A stretch of DNA of 13,794 bases from DATGLW01 sp035293965 (GTDB taxonomy: Bacteria > Actinomycetota > Acidimicrobiia > Acidimicrobiales > RAAP-2). A program made the position numbers and the translations under genes. Of this stretch, positions 1-6,880 are shown piece by piece. The stretch lies in contig DATGLW010000086.1 in the NCBI GenBank assembly GCA_035293965.1, forward strand, positions 1 to 13,794, in the 5' to 3' direction. Within the stretch, counting starts at the first letter, position 1. The number at the start of each line of letters is the position of its first letter. The notes under the pieces are model-generated. The model saw nothing but the letters and a program-made list of their open reading frames with translations, searched no databases and was not told the origin of the DNA.

Positions 1-11
1 AAGGGTGCGGG

Positions 12-1883
12 ATGCTTTCCCACAGGGAGCCCGCGGGAGCCCCTGGGGGCCGGGCGGGAACCGATCTGGTCGCGGCTGCCGGTACGCCACCTCGTGCGGG
101 CAGGGCCGCAGCAGGCGGCGGAGGCCTCCCTCGTCCGAGCCCGACCCTGCGGAGCTGGCTGGCGGCCGCCATCCCGCCTGCCACGCCGGGCGAGCTGGCA
201 CGGTTCGTGACCGTCTTCAGCCTCCTGCGGTGGTCGACGCTGTCCGTGGCCGTGGTTCTGGGGCTCGTCGAGGGCCACGACCGCTCCACCCTCGTGGCCG
301 GTGGGCTCATCGGCGCCTTCGACCTGTGGCTCGCCCTGTCCCCCCCGCGCTACGAACGGGGAGGTTGGCGGATCAGCGCCACCCTGCTGGCCGAGGTCGC
401 GCTCGGGGTCGGCGCGGTGGAGGCCACCGGGTTCGGGTCGTCGCCGTTCCTGCTCACCCTTGGCATGGCGACCACGATCGCGGGGTTCGCCGGGGGCCTG
501 CGCATCGTGTCGGGCCTCGCCGTCATCGCCGGGTTGTCCGTGGCACTGCCAGTGGTCGTCCTGAGCCAATCCGAGCTCGTCCAGGCCCAGGTCAGCACCG
601 CCGGCAGCGTGCAGCTGGCCACGCTCATCGTGCTGGTGGGCGGGGTCGGCGGGTACGGCCGCTACCTCGTCGAGGACGCCAGCCGGGTGCGCCGGGGGTT
701 GGCGGCCAGCGTGGAACGCCTGTCGAAGGTCAACACCCTGCTCCTCAACCTGCACTCGGCAGCCGAGGAGGTCGCGGCCCCCCTCGACCTCAAGGGCGCC
801 GCCAAGTGGGCCTTCGACCGCCTGGAGGCCGAGCGGCCCGCAGAGGTGGTGGCCGTGCTCGTCCGCGAGCCGGCCACCGGCCGCTGGCACGTGGCAGAGG
901 GCAAGGGCCTGCGGGGGGTCGATGACGGCACCTTCTCGCTGCCCCCGGCCCTGCTCATGACGGCCACCGGCGACGACCCGGTGCTGCTCGGCGACCTCGG
1001 CGCTGAAGGTGGCGCCGGCGCCGCCGGCGGCGCCGATGACGGTGACGGCACCGCTGGTGGTGCTGGTGGTGGTGACGGCCTCTCCAGCCGGTCCCGCTGG
1101 GGCCTGTACGCTCCCCTGCGGGCACGCGACGAGCTCCTCGGCATGCTGGTCGTCGAGTCCTCCACCGAGCTGCCCCAGCCGCCTCCCGACCCCGGCACCC
1201 TGGCCGACCTCGCGCGCACAGCTGCGTTGGCCCTCGACAACGCGCGCTGGCTCGAGCGGATCCACGTGTTCGCCGCCGAGCAGGAGCGCGCCCGCCTGGC
1301 CCGCGACCTGCACGACCGCGTCGGGCAGTCGGTCGTCTACCTCGGTCTCGAGCTCGACCGGCTGGCCCAGCTCGACGTGGACCAGCGCGTCCGGCGCGAC
1401 CTGCTGGCGCTGCGCGAGGACCTGCGCGCCGTGGTGCGCGAGCTGCGCGACACGCTCGCCGACCTCCGGACCGACGTGTCGGAGGACGTCGACCTGGCTG
1501 CCCTGCTGGCGTCCTTCGTCGATCGCGTCAACCGCCGCGGCAAGGTAGCCGTGGCGCTCAGCACCGAGGTGGGCGGCCGCCTGCCGGTGGTCGTCGAACG
1601 GGAGATGTGGCGCATCGCGCAGGAGGCCGTGCTCAACGCCGAGCGCCACGCCCGTGCGACGCAAGTGTCGGTCACCTGGTCGTGCAGCGAGCGCGGCGCG
1701 CTCCTCGAGGTCGCCGACGACGGCATCGGCCTGGACGCCGCCCGCGAGCGCCGTCGCGACGGCGCCTCGGGCTACGGGCTGCTCGGCATGCAGGAACGGG
1801 CGGACGCGATCAGGGCGCGGCTCCAGGTCGTCTCGCATCGCGGCCGGGGCACGACGGTGCGGGCACAGTGGGGGACCCCATGA
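12..1883 (+). CDS. Membrane-bound GAF-domain sensor histidine kinase (NarL-partner type, HisKA_3)
   Basis: Sensor kinase expected to autophosphorylate and pass phosphate to the response regulator encoded next, which overlaps it by 4 bp (ATGA at 1880-1883). About six hydrophobic segments lie between residues 65 and 217, followed by a GAF-like sensor region at about 240-412. The HisKA_3 dimerisation helix carries the DLHD motif with H434 as the probable phospho-acceptor. The HATPase domain shows N542 of the N box, DDGIGL at 569-574, and a GYGLLGM motif. Residues 331-356 are a Gly/Ala/Asp-rich insertion inside the GAF region. The ATG at 12 is the first start visible, but the reading frame is open back to the window edge. 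The first ~50 residues are low-complexity, so the true N-terminus is uncertain and could lie upstream or further in. The signal sensed is unknown. Control of the adjacent pilus genes is inferred from position only. Confidence 0.9.
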   Translation: MLSHREPAGAPGGRAGTDLVAAAGTPPRAGRAAAGGGGLPRPSPTLRSWLAAAIPPATPGELARFVTVFSLLRWSTLSVAVVLGLVEGHDRSTLVAGGLIGAFDLWLALSPPRYERGGWRISATLLAEVALGVGAVEATGFGSSPFLLTLGMATTIAGFAGGLRIVSGLAVIAGLSVALPVVVLSQSELVQAQVSTAGSVQLATLIVLVGGVGGYGRYLVEDASRVRRGLAASVERLSKVNTLLLNLHSAAEEVAAPLDLKGAAKWAFDRLEAERPAEVVAVLVREPATGRWHVAEGKGLRGVDDGTFSLPPALLMTATGDDPVLLGDLGAEGGAGAAGGADDGDGTAGGAGGGDGLSSRSRWGLYAPLRARDELLGMLVVESSTELPQPPPDPGTLADLARTAALALDNARWLERIHVFAAEQERARLARDLHDRVGQSVVYLGLELDRLAQLDVDQRVRRDLLALREDLRAVVRELRDTLADLRTDVSEDVDLAALLASFVDRVNRRGKVAVALSTEVGGRLPVVVEREMWRIAQEAVLNAERHARATQVSVTWSCSERGALLEVADDGIGLDAARERRRDGASGYGLLGMQERADAIRARLQVVSHRGRGTTVRAQWGTP

Positions 1884-2587
1884 CGGTGCGGGTGCTCGTC
1901 GCCGACGACCACACGATGGTGCGCGAGGGCTTGTCGCGGGCGCTCGAGCAGGCAGGGTTCGAGGTGGTGGGGCAAGCCGGCGACGGCGAGGAGGCGGTCG
2001 CCGGCGCCGTGGCCCTGCAGCCCGACGTGGTGCTGATGGACCTGTCGATGCCCGTGCTCTCCGGCGTTGCGGCCACGCGACAGATCCGCCGGCAGGTGCC
2101 CGGTGCGGCCGTGCTCATCCTCACGATGCTCTCCGACGAGGCCGCCGTCTCCTCCGCGCTCGCTGCCGGGGCCTCGGGGTACCTGGTGAAGGACTGCACG
2201 ACGGCTGAGCTGGTCGAGGCGGTCAGGAAGGTGGCCGACGGCGAGCCGGTGCTCTCCCCTGCGGTGGCAGGGGTCGCTGCCGGCGGTGCCGGCAGTGGCG
2301 ATGCCGGCACGGACAGCAACGGCGGCAAGCGGGTCGCTACCGGCGGCGGGCGGCGTGGCCCGCGGGGTGCCCAGGGCCATCCACAGCCCCTGCTCTCGAA
2401 GCGCGAGGAGGAGGTGCTGCGGATGATGAGCAAGGGCGTGACGATCACCGAGGCCGCCGACCGCCTGTACATCAGCGTGAAGACGGTCAAGAACCACCTG
2501 TCGTCCATCTACGAGAAGCTCGACTGCCACGACCGCGCCCAGGCCGTGCTGCGGGCAGTCCGCATGGGCCTCATCCAGCTGGACTGA
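1880..2587 (+). CDS. NarL/FixJ-family response regulator with LuxR-type DNA-binding domain
   Basis: Transcription factor of 235 residues, paired with the preceding kinase by translational coupling (ATG at 1880 inside the kinase stop). The receiver domain (about 1-120) has the acidic pair D9-D10, phospho-acceptor D54, switch residue T82 and conserved K104, so it looks competent for phosphorylation. A Gly/Ser/Asp-rich, Arg-containing linker of about 40 residues (about 130-168) is longer than usual for the family. The C-terminal LuxR helix-turn-helix (about 170-235) begins LSKREEEVLRMM and contains the typical recognition region VSVKTVKNHLSSIYEKL with I for the first V. It is the last gene before flp1 on the same strand and is followed by a hairpin. 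Its targets are not visible; the flp promoters and the divergent cpaB/tadE region are the obvious candidates. Confidence 0.93.
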   Translation: MTVRVLVADDHTMVREGLSRALEQAGFEVVGQAGDGEEAVAGAVALQPDVVLMDLSMPVLSGVAATRQIRRQVPGAAVLILTMLSDEAAVSSALAAGASGYLVKDCTTAELVEAVRKVADGEPVLSPAVAGVAAGGAGSGDAGTDSNGGKRVATGGGRRGPRGAQGHPQPLLSKREEEVLRMMSKGVTITEAADRLYISVKTVKNHLSSIYEKLDCHDRAQAVLRAVRMGLIQLD

Positions 2588-2590
2588 TCG

Positions 2591-2605
2591 CGGCCCGCCG
2601 GGCCG
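2591..2605 (+). terminator. Candidate hairpin terminator after the response regulator
   Basis: Perfect inverted repeat CGGCCC-GCC-GGGCCG starting 4 nt after the response-regulator stop. It has a 6-bp GC-only stem and a 3-nt loop and no T-tract, as is common for actinobacterial terminators. It is short, so some read-through toward flp1 is possible. Confidence 0.4.
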
Positions 2606-2647
2606 TCCTCGGCCGACCCCGGCCAGCCGCATCGCCTCCGCCCGCCG

Positions 2648-2669
2648 GGATAGGACGCGCGCCCTATCC
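2648..2669. promoter_or_regulatory. Dyad GGATAGG-N8-CCTATCC upstream of flp1
   Basis: Perfect 7-bp inverted repeat separated by 8 nt (ACGCGCGC, itself able to fold back on itself). It lies between the kinase/regulator operon and flp1. It could be a second terminator stem or an operator for a dimeric regulator such as the adjacent LuxR-type protein. A/T-containing arms are unusual in this GC-rich DNA, which favours a binding site. The function is inferred. Confidence 0.4.
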
Positions 2670-2708
2670 AGCGCGAAGAGATTGGGACCGGCGACCTATG
2701 GCACGTCA

Positions 2709-2722
2709 CGGGCAAATGCCCG
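2709..2722. promoter_or_regulatory. Palindrome CGGGCA-AA-TGCCCG in the flp1 leader/promoter
   Basis: A 14-bp dyad with perfect 6-bp arms, ending at a possible -10 element GATAGT (2722-2727) and about 40 bp before the flp1 start. If that -10 is real, the dyad sits in the spacer of the flp1 promoter, a typical operator position. The matching -35 (TGGCAC at 2699-2704, 17-nt spacer) is poor, so the promoter assignment is weak. The palindrome itself is certain. Confidence 0.4.
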
Positions 2723-2761
2723 ATAGTTGGCTTCGTTCCAGACGAGGGAAGGGAGAGGATT

Positions 2762-2965
2762 GTGAACGTGGTCGAGCTGGTGATGCGGTTGGTCGATCCC
2801 ATCCGCAACGTCTGGGGGCGCCGGGAGGAGCTCGGTGCCAGCCTGGTCGAGTACGCGCTGCTGCTGGCCCTGATCGCCGTCGTGGCGATCGTCGCCCTGC
2901 ACTTCCTCGGTGGCTCGGTGTCGAACACGCTGAACAGCGTGGGGAGCTCCATCAACAACCCCTGA
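2762..2965 (+). CDS. flp: Flp-type type IVc prepilin (first copy)
   Basis: Major pilin subunit candidate of 67 residues, the usual Flp size. The basic leader ends at G25. The following motif ASLVEY puts the invariant Glu-Tyr pair at mature positions 5 and 6 (E30, Y31), as expected for cleavage by a TadV/CpaA prepilin peptidase. About 20 hydrophobic residues follow, then a short polar tail ending in SSINNP. The predicted mature pilin has 42 residues. The GTG at 2762 is chosen because a clear purine-rich ribosome-binding site (GGGAG at 2751-2755) sits 6 nt upstream. It is followed by two strong hairpins before flp2, so it may be transcribed largely on its own and at a high level. The processing peptidase is not in this window. 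Confidence 0.93.
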   Translation: MNVVELVMRLVDPIRNVWGRREELGASLVEYALLLALIAVVAIVALHFLGGSVSNTLNSVGSSINNP

Positions 2966-2987
2966 CCTTGGTGGGACGACCTCCGAC

Positions 2988-3005
2988 CGGCGCGCGAGCG
3001 CGCCG
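2988..3005 (+). terminator. GC hairpin just downstream of flp1
   Basis: Perfect inverted repeat CGGCGCGC-GA-GCGCGCCG with 8-bp arms, 22 nt after the flp1 stop, followed by CTCTT. It may work with the larger hairpin at 3019-3061 as a tandem terminator or as a 3' mRNA stabiliser that raises pilin transcript abundance. The two-nucleotide gap means the RNA hairpin would open a base pair or two at the loop. Confidence 0.45.
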
Positions 3006-3018
3006 CTCTTCGATGTGA

Positions 3019-3061
3019 GGTGCACCGCCCGACCCCGACCGGGTGGGTCGGGCGGTGCACC
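3019..3061 (+). terminator. Long perfect hairpin terminator between flp1 and flp2
   Basis: Perfect 17-bp arms (3019-3035 and 3045-3061) around a 9-nt loop. The stem is GC-rich and has no T-tract. A stem of this length is the strongest terminator-like structure in the window and would separate flp1 transcription from flp2. Antitermination or partial read-through cannot be excluded. Confidence 0.75.
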
Positions 3062-3230
3062 GCGTCCGGGCACGCCACCGCGGCGGGATGCAGGGACGCC
3101 GGCGCGGTGCGCGAACCACGGCTCCCGACGTGAATGCCGTTGGGAGGCATCGGAGGTCGGCGCCACGATCACGGCGTGCCGAGTAGGCAGCAAGGGATCG
3201 GAAGAAAGAGCGGAAAGGAAGAAGAGGACC

Positions 3231-3434
3231 ATGGACCTCGTGTCGAGCTGGCGCCGGCCGGTGGCCTTCGTGCTCCGGCTGCGATGCGCCGCTGGTGAGG
3301 ACGGTGCCAGCCTGGTGGAGTACACGCTGGTGCTCCTGCTGGTGGTGCTGGCCGCCATGGTGGCGCTCCAGTTCATCGGGGGGACGACCGCTCACTCCCT
3401 CAACGACTCGGGCCAGTCGCTGTTCAATCCCTGA
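3231..3434 (+). CDS. flp: Flp-type type IVc prepilin (second copy)
   Basis: Second Flp pilin, 67 residues, the same length as flp1 with the processing site at the same place: G25 followed by ASLVEY, E30 and Y31. The leader differs from flp1, being more basic and including C19 and the acidic EDG before cleavage. The mature tail ends HSLNDSGQSLFNP. The ATG at 3231 is preferred over an in-frame start at 3015 inside the hairpin, because the purine-rich stretch 3212-3228 is a good ribosome-binding site and the resulting length matches flp1 exactly. The stop overlaps tail-to-tail by 11 bp with the stop of the minus-strand membrane protein, so there is no room for a separate terminator. It may be a minor pilin, an alternative major pilin or a pseudopilin. 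Confidence 0.92.
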   Translation: MDLVSSWRRPVAFVLRLRCAAGEDGASLVEYTLVLLLVVLAAMVALQFIGGTTAHSLNDSGQSLFNP

Positions 3435-4932
3435 GCGGCGGCGACTGCCGGACGGCCACGAGCCAGTGGCGGTCGTGCCACACGACCCGCCAGGCACGGC
3501 TCTCGCTCACCAGCCCGGCCAGCGGCAGGGTCCGGGCCCACAGCACGGCGCGAACCCGGTAATGGTCGAGGACCCGCTCCCAGCCCGGCCCGCCGGCAAG
3601 CAGCACCCCGTAGTCTCGCTCGACGCGATCGGGGTACACGTCGACGCGGTCGTCGATGAACGCGCTGGCACGGGTGCCGTAGCGGAGCTCGAGGTAGTTG
3701 CCCACGTAGTCCTGCGTGGCCACGCGCCCGGGCACCAGGCCCCGTGCCTGCATGGCGCTGACGGCAGCCACCGGGTAGGCCGACAGGCGGTACTCAGGCC
3801 GGCGCAGCGCCCCGGAGACCATGACCGCCCCGAGGGCCGCCACCGCGGCAAGCCCCGCCACAGCAGCAAGGCCGCGGCGCGCACCGCCGAGCGTCCCGAT
3901 CCCCGCCAGCCCGCGTGCCAGCACCGGCACCGACGCGAGCGAGGCCACCGGCACGTTGCGCGACGCGATGCAGGCCGCCGCCAGGAACACCGCCAGCACC
4001 AGCCCGTCCTCGAAGCGGCCCCGCCGGGCCACCAGGAGCAGGAAGGCCACCAGCACGCCGGCCAGGAACACGAGGTTCGTGACGTCCGAGAAGCTCGGTG
4101 ACTGCCACTCGGCAATGCGCGCGTAGGCCTGGTGTCGGGTGACCACCGACAGCGGATAGGCGAGGAGGCGGAGCCCGAAGGGATTGGCTGCACCGAGCAG
4201 GACGCCCGCGACGGTGGCGACCAGGAGCGAGGCCAGGCGGCCGGACGGTACCAGCCGGGCTCGGCGTCCGAGCTGCCCGCGCGCGACGAGGCTCGCCGCC
4301 GACCTGGGCAGCGGGCCCGCACGTGACCCCGGCGGCGGGCCTGCCGGCGGACCGGCACCGTCGGGTCGGCGGCGGTCGGCGAGGCGCCCGAACAGGCGCA
4401 GGGCAAGGTAGCCGAGGGCCACGGGCCAGCTCCCGTGGACGTTGACCCACAGCCACATGAGAGGGACCGCCGGCCAGGCGGGGGCGCGATCCGATTCGGC
4501 CATGGCGGTCAGGACGGCGAAGAGCACGAGGGCGATCAGCAACGGCCTCGGCGACCAGTAGCCGGTACCGACCGCGAGCGCCGCGGCTGCGGCCAGGATG
4601 CGCCCCGCGAGGGCGCCTGCCGGGCGCGTCAGCCGCCACACGAGGGCGGCGAGGGCGACCGTCAGCGCTGCGTGCATGAGCAGGAGTCCGTGGGCCCCCG
4701 CGTCGTCGACCCCGGCGTAGAGCACCGAGGCGAGCCACGACTCCACCACCCAGGGGTGCCCCGCCGCCGTGAAGGAGAAGGGATCGGCGTGGGGCACGCC
4801 CCTCGACACGATCAGGTGCCCGGTGGCGACCTCGGTGAAGAACGAGTTGTCGTGCAGGCGGACCAGGCCGACCCCGAGGCCCCACAGGGCGAACCCGCTC
4901 CCGACGACGCTCGACAGGCGTGGGGGCCGCAC
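3424..4932 (-). CDS. Polytopic membrane protein, GT-C glycosyltransferase-like
   Basis: Large inner-membrane protein of 502 residues with roughly ten hydrophobic segments. A conserved-looking first external loop (about 28-66) contains D28, E34, the stretch HADPFSFTAAGHPWV and an ESW. Such acidic first loops are typical of GT-C enzymes that use lipid-linked sugars, but I cannot name a family. A Pro/Gly/Arg-rich cytoplasmic loop lies near 190-230, and a soluble C-terminal domain (about 400-502) contains DYVGNYLELRYG and FIDDRVDVYPD. The GTG at 4932 is 9 nt after the tadC stop, so it is the last gene of the cpaB-to-tadC operon. That position suggests a role with the pilus, for example transferring a sugar to Flp. 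It could also be a general envelope enzyme or a non-enzymatic membrane protein. Its end overlaps flp2 antisense by 11 bp. Confidence 0.8.
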   Translation of the reverse strand: MRPPRLSSVVGSGFALWGLGVGLVRLHDNSFFTEVATGHLIVSRGVPHADPFSFTAAGHPWVVESWLASVLYAGVDDAGAHGLLLMHAALTVALAALVWRLTRPAGALAGRILAAAAALAVGTGYWSPRPLLIALVLFAVLTAMAESDRAPAWPAVPLMWLWVNVHGSWPVALGYLALRLFGRLADRRRPDGAGPPAGPPPGSRAGPLPRSAASLVARGQLGRRARLVPSGRLASLLVATVAGVLLGAANPFGLRLLAYPLSVVTRHQAYARIAEWQSPSFSDVTNLVFLAGVLVAFLLLVARRGRFEDGLVLAVFLAAACIASRNVPVASLASVPVLARGLAGIGTLGGARRGLAAVAGLAAVAALGAVMVSGALRRPEYRLSAYPVAAVSAMQARGLVPGRVATQDYVGNYLELRYGTRASAFIDDRVDVYPDRVERDYGVLLAGGPGWERVLDHYRVRAVLWARTLPLAGLVSESRAWRVVWHDRHWLVAVRQSPPLRD

Positions 4933-4941
4933 CGCGTCGGG

Positions 4942-5862
4942 TCAGTGGTGGAACGCGTGGTAGATGCTGAGGACGGCGGGGCCGGCGATCACCACGAACA
5001 ACGCCGGCATGATGCAGAACACCATCGGGAAGAGCATCTTGACGGGTGCCTTCTGGGCCTTCTCCTGGGCCAGCTGGTGGCGGCGGACGCGCATCTCGGC
5101 CGATTGGGTCCGCAGGATGGACCCGACCGACACGCCGAAGGTGTCCGCCTGCAGGAGGGCCAGGATGAACGAGCGCAGCTCGTCGACGTCGGTGCGCTGG
5201 TCGAGCGAGGCCATGGCATCGGCGCGCGATGCCCCGGCGCGGATCTCGCCGAGCATGCGGGCGAACTCCTCGCTGAGGGGGCCGCCGATCATGGCCACGG
5301 TGCGGCTGAGCGCCTGCTCGAACCCGAGGCCCGCCTCGACGCTGATGGTGAGCAGGTCGAGCACGTCGGGGAGCTTGTTGCGGATCTTCTCCTGGCGGTC
5401 GGCCACCATCCGGTTCAGCGCGGCGTCGGGGCCGAGGACGCCGGCGAGGGCCACGAGCACGACGACCGCCCACAGGTCGATGCCCTTGAGCGAGGTGTCG
5501 CGCCAGAGCACCAGTGAGACGATCGGCACGGCCACGACGGCGAGGACCTGGCCCACGAGGTAGCGGTCGAGATCCTCGGGCTGGCCCCTGCCGGCCAGCA
5601 CCAGGCGGCGCCGGATGCGCGCCAGGTGCTCGGCAGGAACGAAGCGGTGCGCGAGCGTCGCCACGAACCCTGCCATGGGCACCACGACCCGGTCGGCGAA
5701 CGACTTGCGCTGCTCCTCCTCGCGGCGGGGCAGCGGGGCTTCGTAGTCGGCCAGACGGGCCCGGGCGGCCCGGGCCGACATGCGCTCCTCCGCCTTTGTC
5801 GTGATGGCGAGGACCACCAGCGCGGCGAAGAGGAAGACGGCAACGGCGGCGCCGGCGAGCAC
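4942..5862 (-). CDS. tadC: Tad pilus platform protein TadC (type II secretion F domain)
   Basis: Inner-membrane platform protein of 306 residues, partner of TadB, on which the CpaF ATPase acts to assemble or retract Flp pili. It has an N-terminal membrane segment (about 3-20), a pair of central segments (about 103-145), a T2SSF domain (about 160-285) with the characteristic LPDVLDLLTISVEAGLGFEQ, and a C-terminal hydrophobic segment. The LSEEFARMLGEIRAG and FGVSVGSILRTQSAEMR blocks are also standard for TadC. The start is GTG at 5862, one nucleotide after the tadB stop, so translation is coupled. Length is normal for the family and nothing looks broken. Confidence 0.95.
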   Translation of the reverse strand: MLAGAAVAVFLFAALVVLAITTKAEERMSARAARARLADYEAPLPRREEEQRKSFADRVVVPMAGFVATLAHRFVPAEHLARIRRRLVLAGRGQPEDLDRYLVGQVLAVVAVPIVSLVLWRDTSLKGIDLWAVVVLVALAGVLGPDAALNRMVADRQEKIRNKLPDVLDLLTISVEAGLGFEQALSRTVAMIGGPLSEEFARMLGEIRAGASRADAMASLDQRTDVDELRSFILALLQADTFGVSVGSILRTQSAEMRVRRHQLAQEKAQKAPVKMLFPMVFCIMPALFVVIAGPAVLSIYHAFHH

Positions 5863-5863
5863 G

Positions 5864-6880
5864 TCAGATCTCGATCCGGACGACCCGCCTGATCCAGGCG
5901 ATGCCGACGACGCCGAGCGCGATGGAGCCGTAGAAGAAGATCTCGCCGGTCGTGGAGTGGAAGAGGGGCGAGATGTAGCCGGGGTTCACCGCCCAGACGA
6001 ACAGGCCGATGGCGATGGGCAGGATCGAGATGATGATGGCCCCGATCCGGCCCTCGGCAGTCAGGGTCCTCACCTCGCGCCGCAACCTGGCCCGGGCGTT
6101 CATGGTGTCGGCCACGATGTCGAGCAGCTCGGCCAGGTTCCCGCCCACCTCCCGCTGGATCCCGATGGCCTGCACCACCCACTCGAAGTCCTCGCTCTTC
6201 ACCCGCTGGGCCACGTCGCGCAGCGCGTCGACGAGCGGGCGCCCGAGCCGGGCCTCGGCCACGACCGTGCGCATGTGCTCGCCGACGGGGTCGGGGAGCT
6301 GGCGGGCAACCGTGTCGAGGCCCTGGAGGAGGGAGAACCCCGAGCGCAACGTGGTGGCGAGCAGCTGGAGCATCTCGGGCAGCTGGGCCGTGAACGCGTT
6401 CATCCGACGGATCGCCAAGGCGTCGAGGACGAACCAGGGCACGACGGCCACCACGGCGCCGGCCGCCGCCCCCCAGATCACGTCGCCGAGCAGCAGACCG
6501 AGGACGGTGGCGAGCACGACCACCACGAGGTACAAGAAGAGCGCCTCGGCCGGGCGTACGGGCAGCTCAGCCTGGTCGAGCTTGCCCTGCAGGTACTGCA
6601 GCACCCCCCGCCTCGCCGCCACGTCGGCCAGCGAGTCGATGGCCCGGCGCAGGAAGGGCGTCTCGACCAGATCCTGGGTGCCGCTCGAGCGCGCCGCGTC
6701 GCGTTCGGTCAGCTGCCCGATCCGGTACGGAGCGAGCGCCTGGTCGAGCTTGGGCCGCCGGTCGCGCACGAAGAAGATGGCCACCGCCCATACCAGGGCG
6801 GTGGCGGCGACGAGCACCACCGCCGCCACGATGACGGCGCCGGCCGTGCCGGCCAGCACGTTGGCCGAAACGACGCTCAC
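5864..6880 (-). CDS. tadB: Tad pilus platform protein TadB (type II secretion F domain)
   Basis: Inner-membrane platform protein of 338 residues. It starts with a membrane segment (about 8-37) and a charged cytoplasmic stretch, then a hydrophobic pair (about 100-140). A T2SSF domain (about 160-295) follows, with LPEMLQLLATTLRSGFSLLQ and the block FEWVVQAIGIQREVGGNLAE. Two C-terminal membrane segments end the protein. The GTG at 6880 is chosen because it overlaps the cpaF stop by 4 bp (GTGA). The frame is open further upstream inside cpaF, but that stretch is only the shadow of cpaF. Together with TadC it would form the assembly platform for the CpaF motor. Confidence 0.93.
   Translation of the reverse strand: MSVVSANVLAGTAGAVIVAAVVLVAATALVWAVAIFFVRDRRPKLDQALAPYRIGQLTERDAARSSGTQDLVETPFLRRAIDSLADVAARRGVLQYLQGKLDQAELPVRPAEALFLYLVVVVLATVLGLLLGDVIWGAAAGAVVAVVPWFVLDALAIRRMNAFTAQLPEMLQLLATTLRSGFSLLQGLDTVARQLPDPVGEHMRTVVAEARLGRPLVDALRDVAQRVKSEDFEWVVQAIGIQREVGGNLAELLDIVADTMNARARLRREVRTLTAEGRIGAIIISILPIAIGLFVWAVNPGYISPLFHSTTGEIFFYGSIALGVVGIAWIRRVVRIEI

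Noticed and set aside
2698..2720. Sigma-54-like TGGCACG element before flp1
   Set aside because: No TTGC -12 element at the right distance, and sigma-54 is generally absent from actinobacteria.
2640..2761. Possible c-di-GMP (GEMM) riboswitch in the flp1 leader, suggested by CACGGGCAAA
   Set aside because: The tetraloop and the receptor stem with GGGACGCAAAGCC-like core are missing, and the AAA lies in a simple 14-bp palindrome.
3015..3230. Longer flp2 reading frame starting at 3015
   Set aside because: It would start in the terminator hairpin and give an Arg/Pro-rich leader unlike any Flp. The ATG at 3231 has a good ribosome-binding site and gives the same length as flp1.
4435..5517. Long plus-strand open frames opposite tadC, tadB, cpaF and cpaE
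   Set aside because: These are typical high-GC antisense shadows, rich in His, Arg, Gly and Asp with no recognisable domain, lying opposite genes with clear conserved motifs.
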